From contig NZ_CP007202.1 of NCBI RefSeq assembly GCF_000941055.1, positions 2,960,437-3,024,436 on the forward strand: DNA of 64,000 nt. The letters run 5' to 3'. Origin of the DNA: Siansivirga zeaxanthinifaciens CC-SAMT-1 (GTDB taxonomy: Bacteria > Bacteroidota > Bacteroidia > Flavobacteriales > Flavobacteriaceae). The translations under genes were made by a program, and so were the position numbers. This document shows positions 48,074 to 58,013 of this stretch, piece after piece. Below the pieces are notes generated by a model. That model was not told the DNA's origin and did not search any database. It saw only the letters and a list, made by a program, of their open reading frames with translations. How positions within the stretch are numbered: the first letter of the stretch is position 1; each line of letters opens with the position of its first letter.

Positions 48074-50455
48074 TTATTTGTATTCAGCCTTTACATTCCA
48101 ATTACCCGAACCAACTTTAAACTTCAAAAATTGATTGTCTTCGCCTTGATAATTAATACCAAATAAATCCTTTTTTTGTTTTCCCTTTTTCCAGACAACA
48201 ACACCATTAACCGCAACAGTTGTTATTGTTTTTTCAGTTTTTGGCAAACCGATTATTGCGGTTGTATTTTGAGGTGAATTCAACTGTAATTCAAAAGTCT
48301 TATCCGATTTTTTCATTTCAACACCAACATCACCCTTAACCGTTGGAATTAACTTTTTTACATTTTTAAAATGAACCAATTCTGGCATGATTTCAAATTC
48401 ACTCCAGGCTACTTTGGTTGGTTGCACTCCTGCAATGTATTTTGATAAAACGGTATTCGAACCGTTCCAAGCATGATTATAGCTTCCGCCGTCAGGGAAT
48501 TTTTCATATAGGGTGGTCATGGATTTTTTATCCACCTGACTTTGGTATTGCTCTTTCATTCTTTGAAGTGATTCTTGATGTCTTCCTGCAATACACATGG
48601 CTTCCTCCGCCATCCATTCAAAATGCGGACTAGAAAAACGATTGGGAATCAATACATTATCTACAATTTGATTGTAATACTTTGGGTTTGCAATTCCAGA
48701 AACAATAGCAATAGCATTGGCTCTATCGTCCTTAAATTTCTCAGCATTGGTGCTGTAAAATCCATTTTTCCAATAAGCTTTTTCGAAAGCAGGCTTCATG
48801 GTATTCATTCTGTTATTATACCATTTTACATGGTCTTGTTTACCCAATACTTCTGCCATTTTATTTGCTTTTTCTAAAGCCAAATAATAAAAGGCCATTT
48901 GGATAGGTTCAGCATCGGTAGTATTAGCTACACCCCAATCCAACCAATCCCAAGAGTCAGGACTTTTCGCTTTTCGGTACTCAGGTAAGCCATTTTCTTT
49001 CATTGGAAACAAATCCAAATACTTATATAAATAAGGATACGCCTTTTCAAGTGTTTCCTTGTCGCCTGTATTGAGATAGTATGGCCAAACTACCTGCGAA
49101 ATAAATTGCAAACTTTGACATACTAACTCACGAACTCTAAGTGGCCCCAAAGCGCCAATAACCCCATTTTCACTAAAATAGACGGTTTGCAAAATTGCTT
49201 TTTTTAGCAATTGCCTTCCGGCATTATCCATCGAGTAAAACAAATAACCTGTTTGATCTGCCACATCTCCAATCCATAAAGCGCGCTCTCTATCGGGACA
49301 ATCCATAAAATTATCGCGGGCACAAACAAAAAGCGTATTGTTACCCATCCACCATAAACGATTATAAAACGCATCATCTAGTTCAAATTTTCCTGCCATT
49401 TCTCCCACACTCATCCATCTGTATTTTAAGGCTTTTACCTTAACACCTTTTGGAATTGTATAGCGCACTTCGTGTCCGTTCATCCATGAATAACTTTCAA
49501 AAGCTTGTTGGCCTTCTTTTGTTATATAAGTAGCGTTAATGCCATTTCTACTATTGTCTGTAGTTATAAAAATAGTATCACCTGCTTTGGATTCAATTTC
49601 AAGATAAGGGGTGATTTGTTTGTTAAAAGGCAGCTTACATTTTATAGTTTGTCCATTACTAATAAAAGGTAATTGTAATTCATTCTGATTGGTGTAATTT
49701 TCTAGACCATGATTCACTAAGTGTGGCACCATATTTTTTTCCAAATTATACCATGGCGCAACGCCCACTAATCCTTTTTCAATAGCCGATGGCCATTTTT
49801 TATCATCATATTCATGGCTATACCAAGCATTATCAGACCAATCATTTAATCCCTTTTGAGCATTGTACTTCACACTATACTGGACTAACATTTTGCTGGC
49901 AGGTTCTATGGTATTATCATATCCTGGGTGTTGCATGGCTTTCCAAGAAGCATCAGAAATTACTTTCTGTTCTCCAATGTTTGCTGAAAACAAAAGACCT
50001 CCTTTTTTACTATCAATATGAGTTCCTTTGTGTGTTTCGCGTCCCCAATACCAAACTAGAATTGCAATGGTATTCTCGCCTTTTTTCAAATATGGTTGAA
50101 TGTTTACTGTCTCATACCAAGAATTGGCAGGTGTAATTTGTTCTTTTCTGTTCCAAGCTCCGGCCTGACTGGGTCCACGCGATAAACCTCCTTCAAAGAG
50201 TACCATTTTTCCATTAATCCAAAGCCAGAATTTACTATCGACTGAAATATTAGCTTCAACAGTTTCTGGAATTTGATTTATTTTTATAGTTTTTCTAAAG
50301 CTCATCCAAGTGTTGGAAGGTCCGTCTTCTTTTTGCCAAATCCATTGTGCGTTACCCCAATTGGGTGTTTGAGCATAACTAAAAGTTGTTGTTAAGGTTA
50401 AAACTATGATCAAAAGACTCGTAAGTTTTATTCTATTTTGATATTTTGTATTCAT
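48074..50455 (-). CDS. GH78-like alpha-L-rhamnosidase, tandem paralog 1
   Basis: 793 residues with Sec signal TTTFSYAQ. The N-terminal half is a lectin-like sandwich (NAQWIWQKEDGPSNTWMSF, FWLWINGKMVLFEGGLSRG). The barrel block is Asp385-CPDR-Glu390-RALWIG-Asp397; the 5- and 7-residue spacings are the same as Asp567/Glu572/Asp579 of Bacillus RhaB as I remember them. TTLYEKFPDGGSYNHAW is the expected site of the second catalytic Glu, in place of the usual TMWERW. It lacks the fibronectin-like domain of the 918-residue GH78. It is very similar throughout to 55540..57918. Alpha-L-rhamnosidase activity is likely; sulfated rhamnose as substrate is speculative. Confidence 0.87.
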   Translation of the reverse strand: MNTKYQNRIKLTSLLIIVLTLTTTFSYAQTPNWGNAQWIWQKEDGPSNTWMSFRKTIKINQIPETVEANISVDSKFWLWINGKMVLFEGGLSRGPSQAGAWNRKEQITPANSWYETVNIQPYLKKGENTIAILVWYWGRETHKGTHIDSKKGGLLFSANIGEQKVISDASWKAMQHPGYDNTIEPASKMLVQYSVKYNAQKGLNDWSDNAWYSHEYDDKKWPSAIEKGLVGVAPWYNLEKNMVPHLVNHGLENYTNQNELQLPFISNGQTIKCKLPFNKQITPYLEIESKAGDTIFITTDNSRNGINATYITKEGQQAFESYSWMNGHEVRYTIPKGVKVKALKYRWMSVGEMAGKFELDDAFYNRLWWMGNNTLFVCARDNFMDCPDRERALWIGDVADQTGYLFYSMDNAGRQLLKKAILQTVYFSENGVIGALGPLRVRELVCQSLQFISQVVWPYYLNTGDKETLEKAYPYLYKYLDLFPMKENGLPEYRKAKSPDSWDWLDWGVANTTDAEPIQMAFYYLALEKANKMAEVLGKQDHVKWYNNRMNTMKPAFEKAYWKNGFYSTNAEKFKDDRANAIAIVSGIANPKYYNQIVDNVLIPNRFSSPHFEWMAEEAMCIAGRHQESLQRMKEQYQSQVDKKSMTTLYEKFPDGGSYNHAWNGSNTVLSKYIAGVQPTKVAWSEFEIMPELVHFKNVKKLIPTVKGDVGVEMKKSDKTFELQLNSPQNTTAIIGLPKTEKTITTVAVNGVVVWKKGKQKKDLFGINYQGEDNQFLKFKVGSGNWNVKAEYK

Positions 50456-50570
50456 TTATTTATTTATATTTAATTATGTTTTTAGCAAATTTTTAAAACT
50501 TTATTACTAACTCAATATTCACATTTACAAACGTAGTTTTACCTTAACATTTCTAAATTTAGTTCATTAC

Positions 50571-51995
50571 TTATTTATCACTATCACTACCATCCCATTG
50601 ATAGTTCCATTTTTTCATATATTCTTCACCAGGCAAAAATTGATCTCCTTGTTTATCAAGTATAGCTTTCAGTTTAACTTCTAAATCAGCTTGGATAGTT
50701 TTGTATCCTTCTTTACCTACTACATTGTTCATTTGATATGGGTCATTCAAATTATCATACAATAACCAAGGTCCGTTAAGATCCTTCACATAGGTGTATT
50801 TTTCGGTTCTAACACCTCTGAACTCACGACCACCATTTTTATATTTCCATTGATGAAAAGGAACTGGACAAGTAATTAAAGCTGCATCCACACTCAATTC
50901 TTGAGTTCCTAATAATTGTCCTGTATAATTGAGTCCTTCTACTGAATCTGGAATAGGTAAATTAGACATTCCCAATAATGTAGGCATGATGTCTGGAAAA
51001 GAAAACATTTTGGTCATTTGTGAACCTGCTTTTAATTTGGCCGGATATTTTAATATAAAAGGAATGTGAATAGACTCTTCCCAAGGTTTTTGCTTTTTAA
51101 TTTCTGAATGAGAATAGAGCATATCACCATGGTCTGAAGTGAAAACAAAAATGGTGTTTTCTTCTAGGCCTAAATTCTTAATTTCTTTTTGTAATTCAGC
51201 TATACAATCATCAAGTGCTGTCATATGCGCATAATAACCTCTAATTTCTTCTTTTGCCTTTTCTGCTTTATCTTCTGGCACGTTAGGACGTAGCTTAATA
51301 TCCATATATTTATACATGTCCTGATACTTTTGAGGTGCAGTATTGTAAGGCGCATGCGGTGGACCATAAGCTACAAATAAAACAAAAGGATTCTCTTTAT
51401 TAGCCTGCATGTATTTAACAGCCTCTTTTGTTTGAGCAATGGCATCGTAACCTTCCCATTTGTGTTTTACGTTGTTTTCGTCAAAATAAATAGAATTATT
51501 GTAATTATGCGTAGTCTCACACACTTTCCATAAATCAAAACCTTGTCGACGATCAGCCTTTATAGGTAATCCTCTTCCTTGCGTATTTGTCATTCCTCGG
51601 GGATGACCATTGATATGCCATTTACCAATATATCCCGTTTGATAACCGTTTTCTTTATACACTTCTGCAATGCAATTTTCATCAGTTCGTAAAGGCTTAT
51701 CATTGTAAAAAAGTCCGTGACTTAGTGGGTATTTACCTGTCATTAACGAAGCTCGTGCTGGTGTACAAACAGGAAGGTTTGAAATAGCATTAGTAAACAC
51801 TACTGCTTCTTTTGCCAATTCATCAATTGCAGGAGTAATGACTTGTTCATTTCCAACAAAACCAAGATCCTGTGCTCTCCATTGATCGGTTAGTACAAAT
51901 ACTACATTGGGTGCTTTAATGGGTTTCTCTAATTCTTTTTTTGATTTACAGGATACTATTAGAAGTAACCCTGTGAGTAACAATATATTTTTCAT
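50571..51995 (-). CDS. S1 family sulfatase, lipoprotein
   Basis: 474 residues with lipoprotein signal LLLTGLLLIVS-C (Cys16). Cys77 in LPVCTPARASLMTGKYPLSH is the predicted formylglycine; the TPAR variant (Ala in place of Ser) is common. VLTDQWRAQDLGFVG and FTSDHGDMLYSHSEIKKQKPW define the metal and substrate site, IGKWHINGHPRG the Lys/His pair. The DQWR and SDHGDML patterns place it with choline-sulfatase- and phosphonate hydrolase-like sulfatases rather than with the S1_7 pair. It lies 30 nt after the GH106 gene at 52026, so the two are probably co-transcribed, linking desulfation to rhamnose release. Confidence 0.9.
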   Translation of the reverse strand: MKNILLLTGLLLIVSCKSKKELEKPIKAPNVVFVLTDQWRAQDLGFVGNEQVITPAIDELAKEAVVFTNAISNLPVCTPARASLMTGKYPLSHGLFYNDKPLRTDENCIAEVYKENGYQTGYIGKWHINGHPRGMTNTQGRGLPIKADRRQGFDLWKVCETTHNYNNSIYFDENNVKHKWEGYDAIAQTKEAVKYMQANKENPFVLFVAYGPPHAPYNTAPQKYQDMYKYMDIKLRPNVPEDKAEKAKEEIRGYYAHMTALDDCIAELQKEIKNLGLEENTIFVFTSDHGDMLYSHSEIKKQKPWEESIHIPFILKYPAKLKAGSQMTKMFSFPDIMPTLLGMSNLPIPDSVEGLNYTGQLLGTQELSVDAALITCPVPFHQWKYKNGGREFRGVRTEKYTYVKDLNGPWLLYDNLNDPYQMNNVVGKEGYKTIQADLEVKLKAILDKQGDQFLPGEEYMKKWNYQWDGSDSDK

Positions 51996-52025
51996 TTTAT
52001 TTATATTTTTATTATTTAATTCTTA

Positions 52026-55000
52026 TTATTTGATCGTTTCAATAATTACTGGACCTAACAAACCAGAAGATTGTATTTCACTATCAGGTTTAATATCATC
52101 GGTTACTAACCAAGTATATTTCTCATCTTCTGATCGTTGTTTGTCTTTTATTAACTGGTTTCGCCATAGATTAACCACCTCAATTTCCAGTTTGTTTTTT
52201 CCTTTTTTAATGGCATTCGTTATATTGAGTCGGTAAGGTGCCATCCAAACACCACCAATATATTTTCCATTTAGCTTCACTTTTGCCATTACCGAAACTT
52301 TACCTAAATTGATGTACATATCTTGATTTTTTGGAAGCTTTTCTATATGGAAAGTTGAAGAATAAACTACTGTTCCTGAATAATACTTTAGTTGCTCATC
52401 TTCAGAATTTCTCCAATCGATTAATTTATCAAATACTACAGGGTCTTTAGGTGCAATATCTTTATTCATGAAATCTACTTTAAAAGGCGCTTCAATAGTA
52501 CTCACCTTTTCGTACACTGGAAAATTAGTAGTATAAGCAGGCTTCACTTCTAGATTATTGGCTTTATTAGCAAATACCACAAACCAACTTTGAGCAGCTT
52601 CCATTTTTAAAGGTACTTTTATTCCGGTTGGTGTTAATTCATAGTTAGCTAATTCTCTTATTTCGCCACTTACCGCATCCCATAATTGAGGTTTTAATTT
52701 TTGATCCACACGGAAAACAGGAGATAAATCAATGGTCTCATCACTTTGATTACTGATGAAATAAACATCCATACCTGGCATCGTACGGTGAATCCACAAC
52801 ACTGGTGCATCAGCAGAAAGCTCGAAATCTTTTGACAGATTAATAGTCTCAAATACTTCTGACAATTCATAACCATCCATCACTTTTCCTTTTCCATATT
52901 GAAGGGTCATTTTTCCTTGATTGTAGGTTCCACTCCATAATTTGCTAGCCAATGCTTTTACTTGTTCATCACAGGCTGGGTAGTTTTGTAAGCTAGGAGA
53001 TTTTTGAGGTTTTGGACCTAAAATAACGCCTCCTTGTTGCACTAACCCCTCGATTTTTTTCAATAATTCCGGACGCATGGTGGTAAATGGCGGTAACACC
53101 ATCACTTTGTACGACATCCCATCGGGTAATACAAATCGGCCATCTTGAACCGTTAAGCGATTCATAATCACCTCAGCATTGATGTAATCATAAGAATACC
53201 CTTGTGGAATTTCCGGATTACGGACACCCGTCATTACAGGAGCATCTTCACCTATGTAATAGCATACATCGGCAACATATTTACCTTGTTGCAATAAATG
53301 TTGGCAACGACGTAGATAATCAAAATACGTATCAGCCTGACCAAACCAAGTATTGTGTCGGTTGAACTCAGTACCAAACCAAGCGTTCATTCCAGGTTTA
53401 CGTTTATCGTCAGGTTGTTGAATATAGAGGTGCAATACGAAATGATTGATCCCCTCTGTTAATGCCCAATCACCACGTTTTTTAAGCATTGCAGGATGAC
53501 GAAGGTAAGCTTTACGCGATGAGGTAAAAGCCTCTGCTGAAGTTATAGGCTTTCCATACGTGTGTGAGGTTGAAGAAGACGCTTTACATTCGATATTCCC
53601 TAGCGTACCTTCGTTCCAAAATTCGCCACCTATCAAATCCGACTGTCCGCCATACATCATAAACTCACCCGGGAATCCCCAGTGACCGTAATTTTCTAAC
53701 CAAACTTTAAGGTTGTGCTTGTTACTGGCTTTTCGTAAGCCACCCACGTATTCGTAAGCTACATCATCGGCAATAGCACGGCGCAAATCCCACAAGAAAC
53801 GTTCAGATAGCTCTACACTACCCACTATTCTACCAGAAAGAACGGGTAAGAATGGCACAGGATCGTAGCCATATTTTTCTTTGAATTTAATTTCGTAAGC
53901 ATCGGTCCAATTTTGAGAACCTTGCTCGTAACTATCGGCCACCACATATTTAAAAGCCGACTTGCTTTCTTCAGGTATACGTTTTAATAGTTCCCCCACA
54001 AAATTATCGAAATGATACTGCGCCAAAGCACTACTCATTTTATCAATCTCATAGCCAACACCCTGCGGTGCTGCAGGAGCATTTTTAGTACCTGTAGGTG
54101 TCATTCCCATTCGCATGATGGTCCACTCACCTGCAGGCGCATCCCAGTTTAGCAACCCATTTTTATCAAGCTTATTGCTAATATCAATCACCTCATCAGG
54201 ATTAATACATAAACTTTTATCTTTAAGCGCTTCTTGTTGTCCATAGATATACGAATCCCATTGAATACCCGGTGTAGAATTCATTTTACCCAGTTGTTTC
54301 TCAATGTATTTATCCAATACGGGCGCTTCAGAAATAGTAATTTCAGCAAAACCATAACCGCCACCTTTGGTTCTAAAATCGGAACATTTTAAGATAAACT
54401 TGTCAGCTTTAACATCGGGTAAATCGGTAGCATAAGCACCTGTTTTAATGGACGCTACATTAGGAGCTATTTTAAAACGATCAAAAAGAAATTCTTTTAT
54501 TATTTTCTCTTTGCCATCGACTACAGCCATTAAAGTCATATTACATTTAAAAGCCTGACTTGGTGTAATGGCAATAGAACGTGCTGTTATTGCTTCAGAA
54601 AGTTCAAAACTAATTTCTAACAATTCTCCCTTCTTTGGTTCAAAGCTCGTATCTGCTTCTTTATTGCCATCGTTTAAGACAGCTACATCGACATCATTCC
54701 AATTTGTTGTTATTTTAGTGGAAATAAACTGTGTACTTCTTTTTTCAATAGCTGAATATTTGAATGCAAAAGTATGTGTATCTTGAAATTCATCCTTTGG
54801 TTTTTCAAGCTGTATGCTAAGTTTTTTACCTCCTGAAACTTTTGTTTCGCTATAAGTAAGGTAACGCATAGCTTTGGTATAATCGACCCAAGGACCACCA
54901 CTTTGACTCCATCCAGGACAATTAAACACACCAATATCAACCCCGATACGCTTGCCTTCAACCACAGCATGTACCATATGCGACCACCAATCTTCACTTA

Positions 55001-55283
55001 GCATGGGTACTTTTCCATCTTCGTGAGCCGGATTTATATTTCCAATTAAAGCACAACCAATACCAGCTTTTTTCATGGCTTCCAAATCTTTGGTAATACC
55101 ATCTTTAGAAATATCATCATTAATCCAATACCAATAACACCAAATAGTGTTGTCATTGGCAGATTTTGTAAAATTAGATTTTACTTGTTGAAAGTTTTCT
55201 TTGCTCATTTGGCTCCAACTTTTCCAGGAACCCATTAAAAAAAGCATTATAAAAACACAACTTAGCTTTATTGGTAATTTCAT
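52026..55283 (-). CDS. GH106 alpha-L-rhamnosidase
   Basis: 1085 residues with signal peptide ending near SWKSWSQ. GH106 blocks: WCYWYWINDDISKDGITKDL, GVFNCPGWSQSGGPWVDYTK, VADSYEQGSQNWTDAYEIKF, ERFLWDLRRAIADDVAYEYV, LENYGHWGFPGEF and IGGEFWNEGTLGN. An inserted discoidin-like region is visible between about residues 190 and 340, as in the 35144..38491 protein. The C-terminus is a GH2-like sandwich (INLGKVSVMAKVKLNGKYIG) ending SGLLGPVII. It is closer in its ERFLWDLRR block to the 5222 protein than to the 35144 one. The 256-bp gap upstream could hold its own promoter, so it may be first of a two-gene unit with the sulfatase at 50571. Confidence 0.88.
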   Translation of the reverse strand: MKLPIKLSCVFIMLFLMGSWKSWSQMSKENFQQVKSNFTKSANDNTIWCYWYWINDDISKDGITKDLEAMKKAGIGCALIGNINPAHEDGKVPMLSEDWWSHMVHAVVEGKRIGVDIGVFNCPGWSQSGGPWVDYTKAMRYLTYSETKVSGGKKLSIQLEKPKDEFQDTHTFAFKYSAIEKRSTQFISTKITTNWNDVDVAVLNDGNKEADTSFEPKKGELLEISFELSEAITARSIAITPSQAFKCNMTLMAVVDGKEKIIKEFLFDRFKIAPNVASIKTGAYATDLPDVKADKFILKCSDFRTKGGGYGFAEITISEAPVLDKYIEKQLGKMNSTPGIQWDSYIYGQQEALKDKSLCINPDEVIDISNKLDKNGLLNWDAPAGEWTIMRMGMTPTGTKNAPAAPQGVGYEIDKMSSALAQYHFDNFVGELLKRIPEESKSAFKYVVADSYEQGSQNWTDAYEIKFKEKYGYDPVPFLPVLSGRIVGSVELSERFLWDLRRAIADDVAYEYVGGLRKASNKHNLKVWLENYGHWGFPGEFMMYGGQSDLIGGEFWNEGTLGNIECKASSSTSHTYGKPITSAEAFTSSRKAYLRHPAMLKKRGDWALTEGINHFVLHLYIQQPDDKRKPGMNAWFGTEFNRHNTWFGQADTYFDYLRRCQHLLQQGKYVADVCYYIGEDAPVMTGVRNPEIPQGYSYDYINAEVIMNRLTVQDGRFVLPDGMSYKVMVLPPFTTMRPELLKKIEGLVQQGGVILGPKPQKSPSLQNYPACDEQVKALASKLWSGTYNQGKMTLQYGKGKVMDGYELSEVFETINLSKDFELSADAPVLWIHRTMPGMDVYFISNQSDETIDLSPVFRVDQKLKPQLWDAVSGEIRELANYELTPTGIKVPLKMEAAQSWFVVFANKANNLEVKPAYTTNFPVYEKVSTIEAPFKVDFMNKDIAPKDPVVFDKLIDWRNSEDEQLKYYSGTVVYSSTFHIEKLPKNQDMYINLGKVSVMAKVKLNGKYIGGVWMAPYRLNITNAIKKGKNKLEIEVVNLWRNQLIKDKQRSEDEKYTWLVTDDIKPDSEIQSSGLLGPVIIETIK

Positions 55284-55328
55284 TTCTTTTTGTATTTCAT
55301 ATATGTAAAATTATATTTTTTAAGCGGT

Positions 55329-55392
55329 CACATATGTTATCGCCTTTTTACTCATTGGTGTTTGCTTCACTGAGTCAATAGTTTCATATGTG
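55329..55392. promoter_or_regulatory. Inverted CACATATG / CATATGTG pair in a 256-bp gap
   Basis: CACATATG (55329-55336) and CATATGTG (55385-55392) are exact inverted copies 56 bp apart between the GH78-like gene at 55540 and the GH106 gene at 52026. It lies just upstream of the GH106 start. It could be an operator, but the cores are themselves palindromes (CATATG), so chance is not excluded. Confidence 0.25.
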
Positions 55393-55539
55393 TTCAGCGA
55401 ATTTCATTTGCTTGAGCAAACTTCTAGTTACTGGCGATTTCATATCAAAATAAGTTTTAAACACCTTACAATTAGTTTATTAGCGTAAAAACCTTAAACC
55501 CAAACTGAAGTATTTAAACTAAACCTTGATTATTTTTAG

Positions 55540-57918
55540 TTATTTATAAGTTGCTTTTATAAGCCAATTTTGTGATGACAATCTAAACTTTAAAAATTTA
55601 TCATCCTCAGACACCCCACTATTCATACCCTTGTTTGCTTTCCCTTTTTCCCACAACACAACACCATTAAACGCTACTTTACTAATTTCTTTTCCTGCCT
55701 TTGGTATACCAACAATTACCGTAGTTTTCCAAACTTCAGGAGATTTTAAATTTAAAGTATATGTGCTATCAGTCTTTTCCACATCAATAATTATATCACC
55801 TATTACCGCCGGTATGGTTTGCTTTAATTTTTTTAAATGAACTAGATTAGGCATGATTTCATATTCACTCCAAGCCACTTTAGTAGGTACAACTCCTGCA
55901 ATATATTTTGATAAAATAGTATTAGGCGCATTCCAAGCATGGTTGTAACTTCCGCCATTAGGAAACATTTCGTACAACGTTGTCATCTCCTTTTTATCAA
56001 CCTGACTTTGATATTGGTCTTTCATTCTTTGTAAAGACTCCTTATGTCTGCCAGCAATACACATGGCCTCTTCTGCAATCCATTCAAAATGCGGACTCGA
56101 AAAACGGTTTGGAATTAATACATTATCAACAATCTGGTTGTAATATTCTGGTTTTGCAATACCCGAAACAATGGCAATAGCATTGGCCCTATCATCCTTT
56201 AGATTTTCAGGATTAGAACTGTAAAAACCATTTTTCCAATAGGCTTTGTCAAAAGCTGGCTTCATTGTTTGCAATCTATTGGTATACCATTTAATATCAT
56301 CCTGTTTACCTAAAACTTCTGCCATTTTTTTAGCTTCATTCAATGCCAAATAATAAAAAGCTGCTTGAATAGGCTCGCTATCGATGGTGTTTTTTACGCC
56401 CCAATCTACCCAATCCCAAGCATCTGGACTTTTCCCTTTGCGGTATTCTGGCAGTCCGTTTTCTTTCATAGGGAATAAAGCTAGATAATTATACATGTAT
56501 GGATACACTTTTTCCAAGGTTTCTTTATCTCCTGTATTTAAATAATAGGTCCAAACGCATTGTGCAATAAACTGCAAACTTTGCGCAACCAATTCACGCA
56601 CTCTAAGCGGTCCTAATGCACCAATAACTCCGTTTTCGTTAAATGCCAAGGTTTGTAAAATAGCCTTCTTTAATAACTGACGACCCGCATTGTCCATCGA
56701 ATAAAAAATATAGCCTGTTTGGTCGGCTACATCACCTATCCATAAAGTACGCTCTCTATCTGGGCAATCCATAAAATTATCACGTGCACAAACAAATAAG
56801 GTGTTGTTCCCCATCCACCATAAGCGTTGGTAAAAAGCATCATCAACTTCAAATGTACCTGCCATTTCCCCCACACTCATCCAGCGGTATTTTAAGGCTT
56901 TTACCTTAACACCTGCAGGAATGGTATATTTTATTTCATGACCATTCATCCACGAAAAGCTTTCGAAAGATTGTGTTCCTGCTTTAGTAATGTAAGTTGC
57001 TGTAATTCCATTACGTTTATTATCAGTAGTTATAAAAATGGTATCTCCTGCTTTTTTAGCCTCAATTTCAAAATATGGGGTAATTTGTTTATTGAAAGGA
57101 AGCTTACACTTAATGGTTTCGCCTTTGCTTGTAAATGGTAATTTTAAATCAGTGGTATTGGCATAATCCTGTAATCCGTGATTGATTAAATGAGGCATAA
57201 TATTAGGTTCTAAATTATACCAAGGTGCAGTACCAGCCACACCTTTTTCAATGGCTTTAGGCCAGTTTTTATCTGAAAAACCTGAAGTGTACCACGCCTT
57301 ATCTGACCAATCGTTCATGGCTTTTTGTGAATCATATTTTATACTGTACTGAACTAAAGCTTTACTAGAAGGTTCAATAGTGTTATCATAAGCAGGATGT
57401 TGTATCGCTTTCCATGAAGCATCTGAAACCACTTTCTGACCACCAATATTCACCGAAAACAAAAGACCTCCTTTTTTACTATCAATATGAGTTCCTTTGT
57501 GTGTTTCACGTCCCCAATACCACACCAAAATGGCAATGGTATTCTCACCCTTTTTTAAATACGGTTGAATATTGTCAGTCTCATACCACGAATTTGCTGG
57601 TGTTATTTTGTTTTTTCTATCCCATTCTCCTGCTTGACTTGGACCTCTTGACAAACCTCCTTCAAAGAGCACCATTTCGCCATTAATCCATAACCAAAAT
57701 TTACTATCGACTGAAATATTTGCTTCAACAGTTTCTGGAATTTCATTTATAAAAATTGTTTTTCTAAAACTCATCCAGGTGTTGGATGGCCCATCTTCTT
57801 GTTGCCATATCCATTGTGCGCCTTGCCAGTTAGGCGTTTGAGAAAAACTGAATGACGTTAATAAAATTAAACTTAAAGAAGCAATGAATTTTGTTGTTTT
57901 TTTACTTATTGGGATCAT
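55540..57918 (-). CDS. GH78-like alpha-L-rhamnosidase, tandem paralog 2
   Basis: 792 residues with Sec signal SLILLTSFSFSQ. It is nearly colinear with 48074..50455, with the same WIWQQEDGPSNTWMSF start, the same DCPDRERTLWIGDVADQTG barrel block and TTLYEMFPNGGSYNHAW. Note Met in YEMF where the paralog has Lys (YEKF); the preceding Glu is kept. Differences concentrate in the last 80 residues. Together with the interrupted copy at 45677 and the relic at 60118 this is a family of at least four copies, with intact and dying members side by side. The 95-bp gap downstream of the T9SS gene at 58014 has no clear promoter, so it may be co-transcribed from there. Confidence 0.87.
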   Translation of the reverse strand: MIPISKKTTKFIASLSLILLTSFSFSQTPNWQGAQWIWQQEDGPSNTWMSFRKTIFINEIPETVEANISVDSKFWLWINGEMVLFEGGLSRGPSQAGEWDRKNKITPANSWYETDNIQPYLKKGENTIAILVWYWGRETHKGTHIDSKKGGLLFSVNIGGQKVVSDASWKAIQHPAYDNTIEPSSKALVQYSIKYDSQKAMNDWSDKAWYTSGFSDKNWPKAIEKGVAGTAPWYNLEPNIMPHLINHGLQDYANTTDLKLPFTSKGETIKCKLPFNKQITPYFEIEAKKAGDTIFITTDNKRNGITATYITKAGTQSFESFSWMNGHEIKYTIPAGVKVKALKYRWMSVGEMAGTFEVDDAFYQRLWWMGNNTLFVCARDNFMDCPDRERTLWIGDVADQTGYIFYSMDNAGRQLLKKAILQTLAFNENGVIGALGPLRVRELVAQSLQFIAQCVWTYYLNTGDKETLEKVYPYMYNYLALFPMKENGLPEYRKGKSPDAWDWVDWGVKNTIDSEPIQAAFYYLALNEAKKMAEVLGKQDDIKWYTNRLQTMKPAFDKAYWKNGFYSSNPENLKDDRANAIAIVSGIAKPEYYNQIVDNVLIPNRFSSPHFEWIAEEAMCIAGRHKESLQRMKDQYQSQVDKKEMTTLYEMFPNGGSYNHAWNAPNTILSKYIAGVVPTKVAWSEYEIMPNLVHLKKLKQTIPAVIGDIIIDVEKTDSTYTLNLKSPEVWKTTVIVGIPKAGKEISKVAFNGVVLWEKGKANKGMNSGVSEDDKFLKFRLSSQNWLIKATYK

Positions 57919-58013
57919 TTGTGTTTTTTATAATTGAGTTTTAATTGTGTTATTATTAATAATTTTGTTAATCGTAATGTTGTTAATTTTATAAAATTGT
58001 AAACAAGAAAAAC

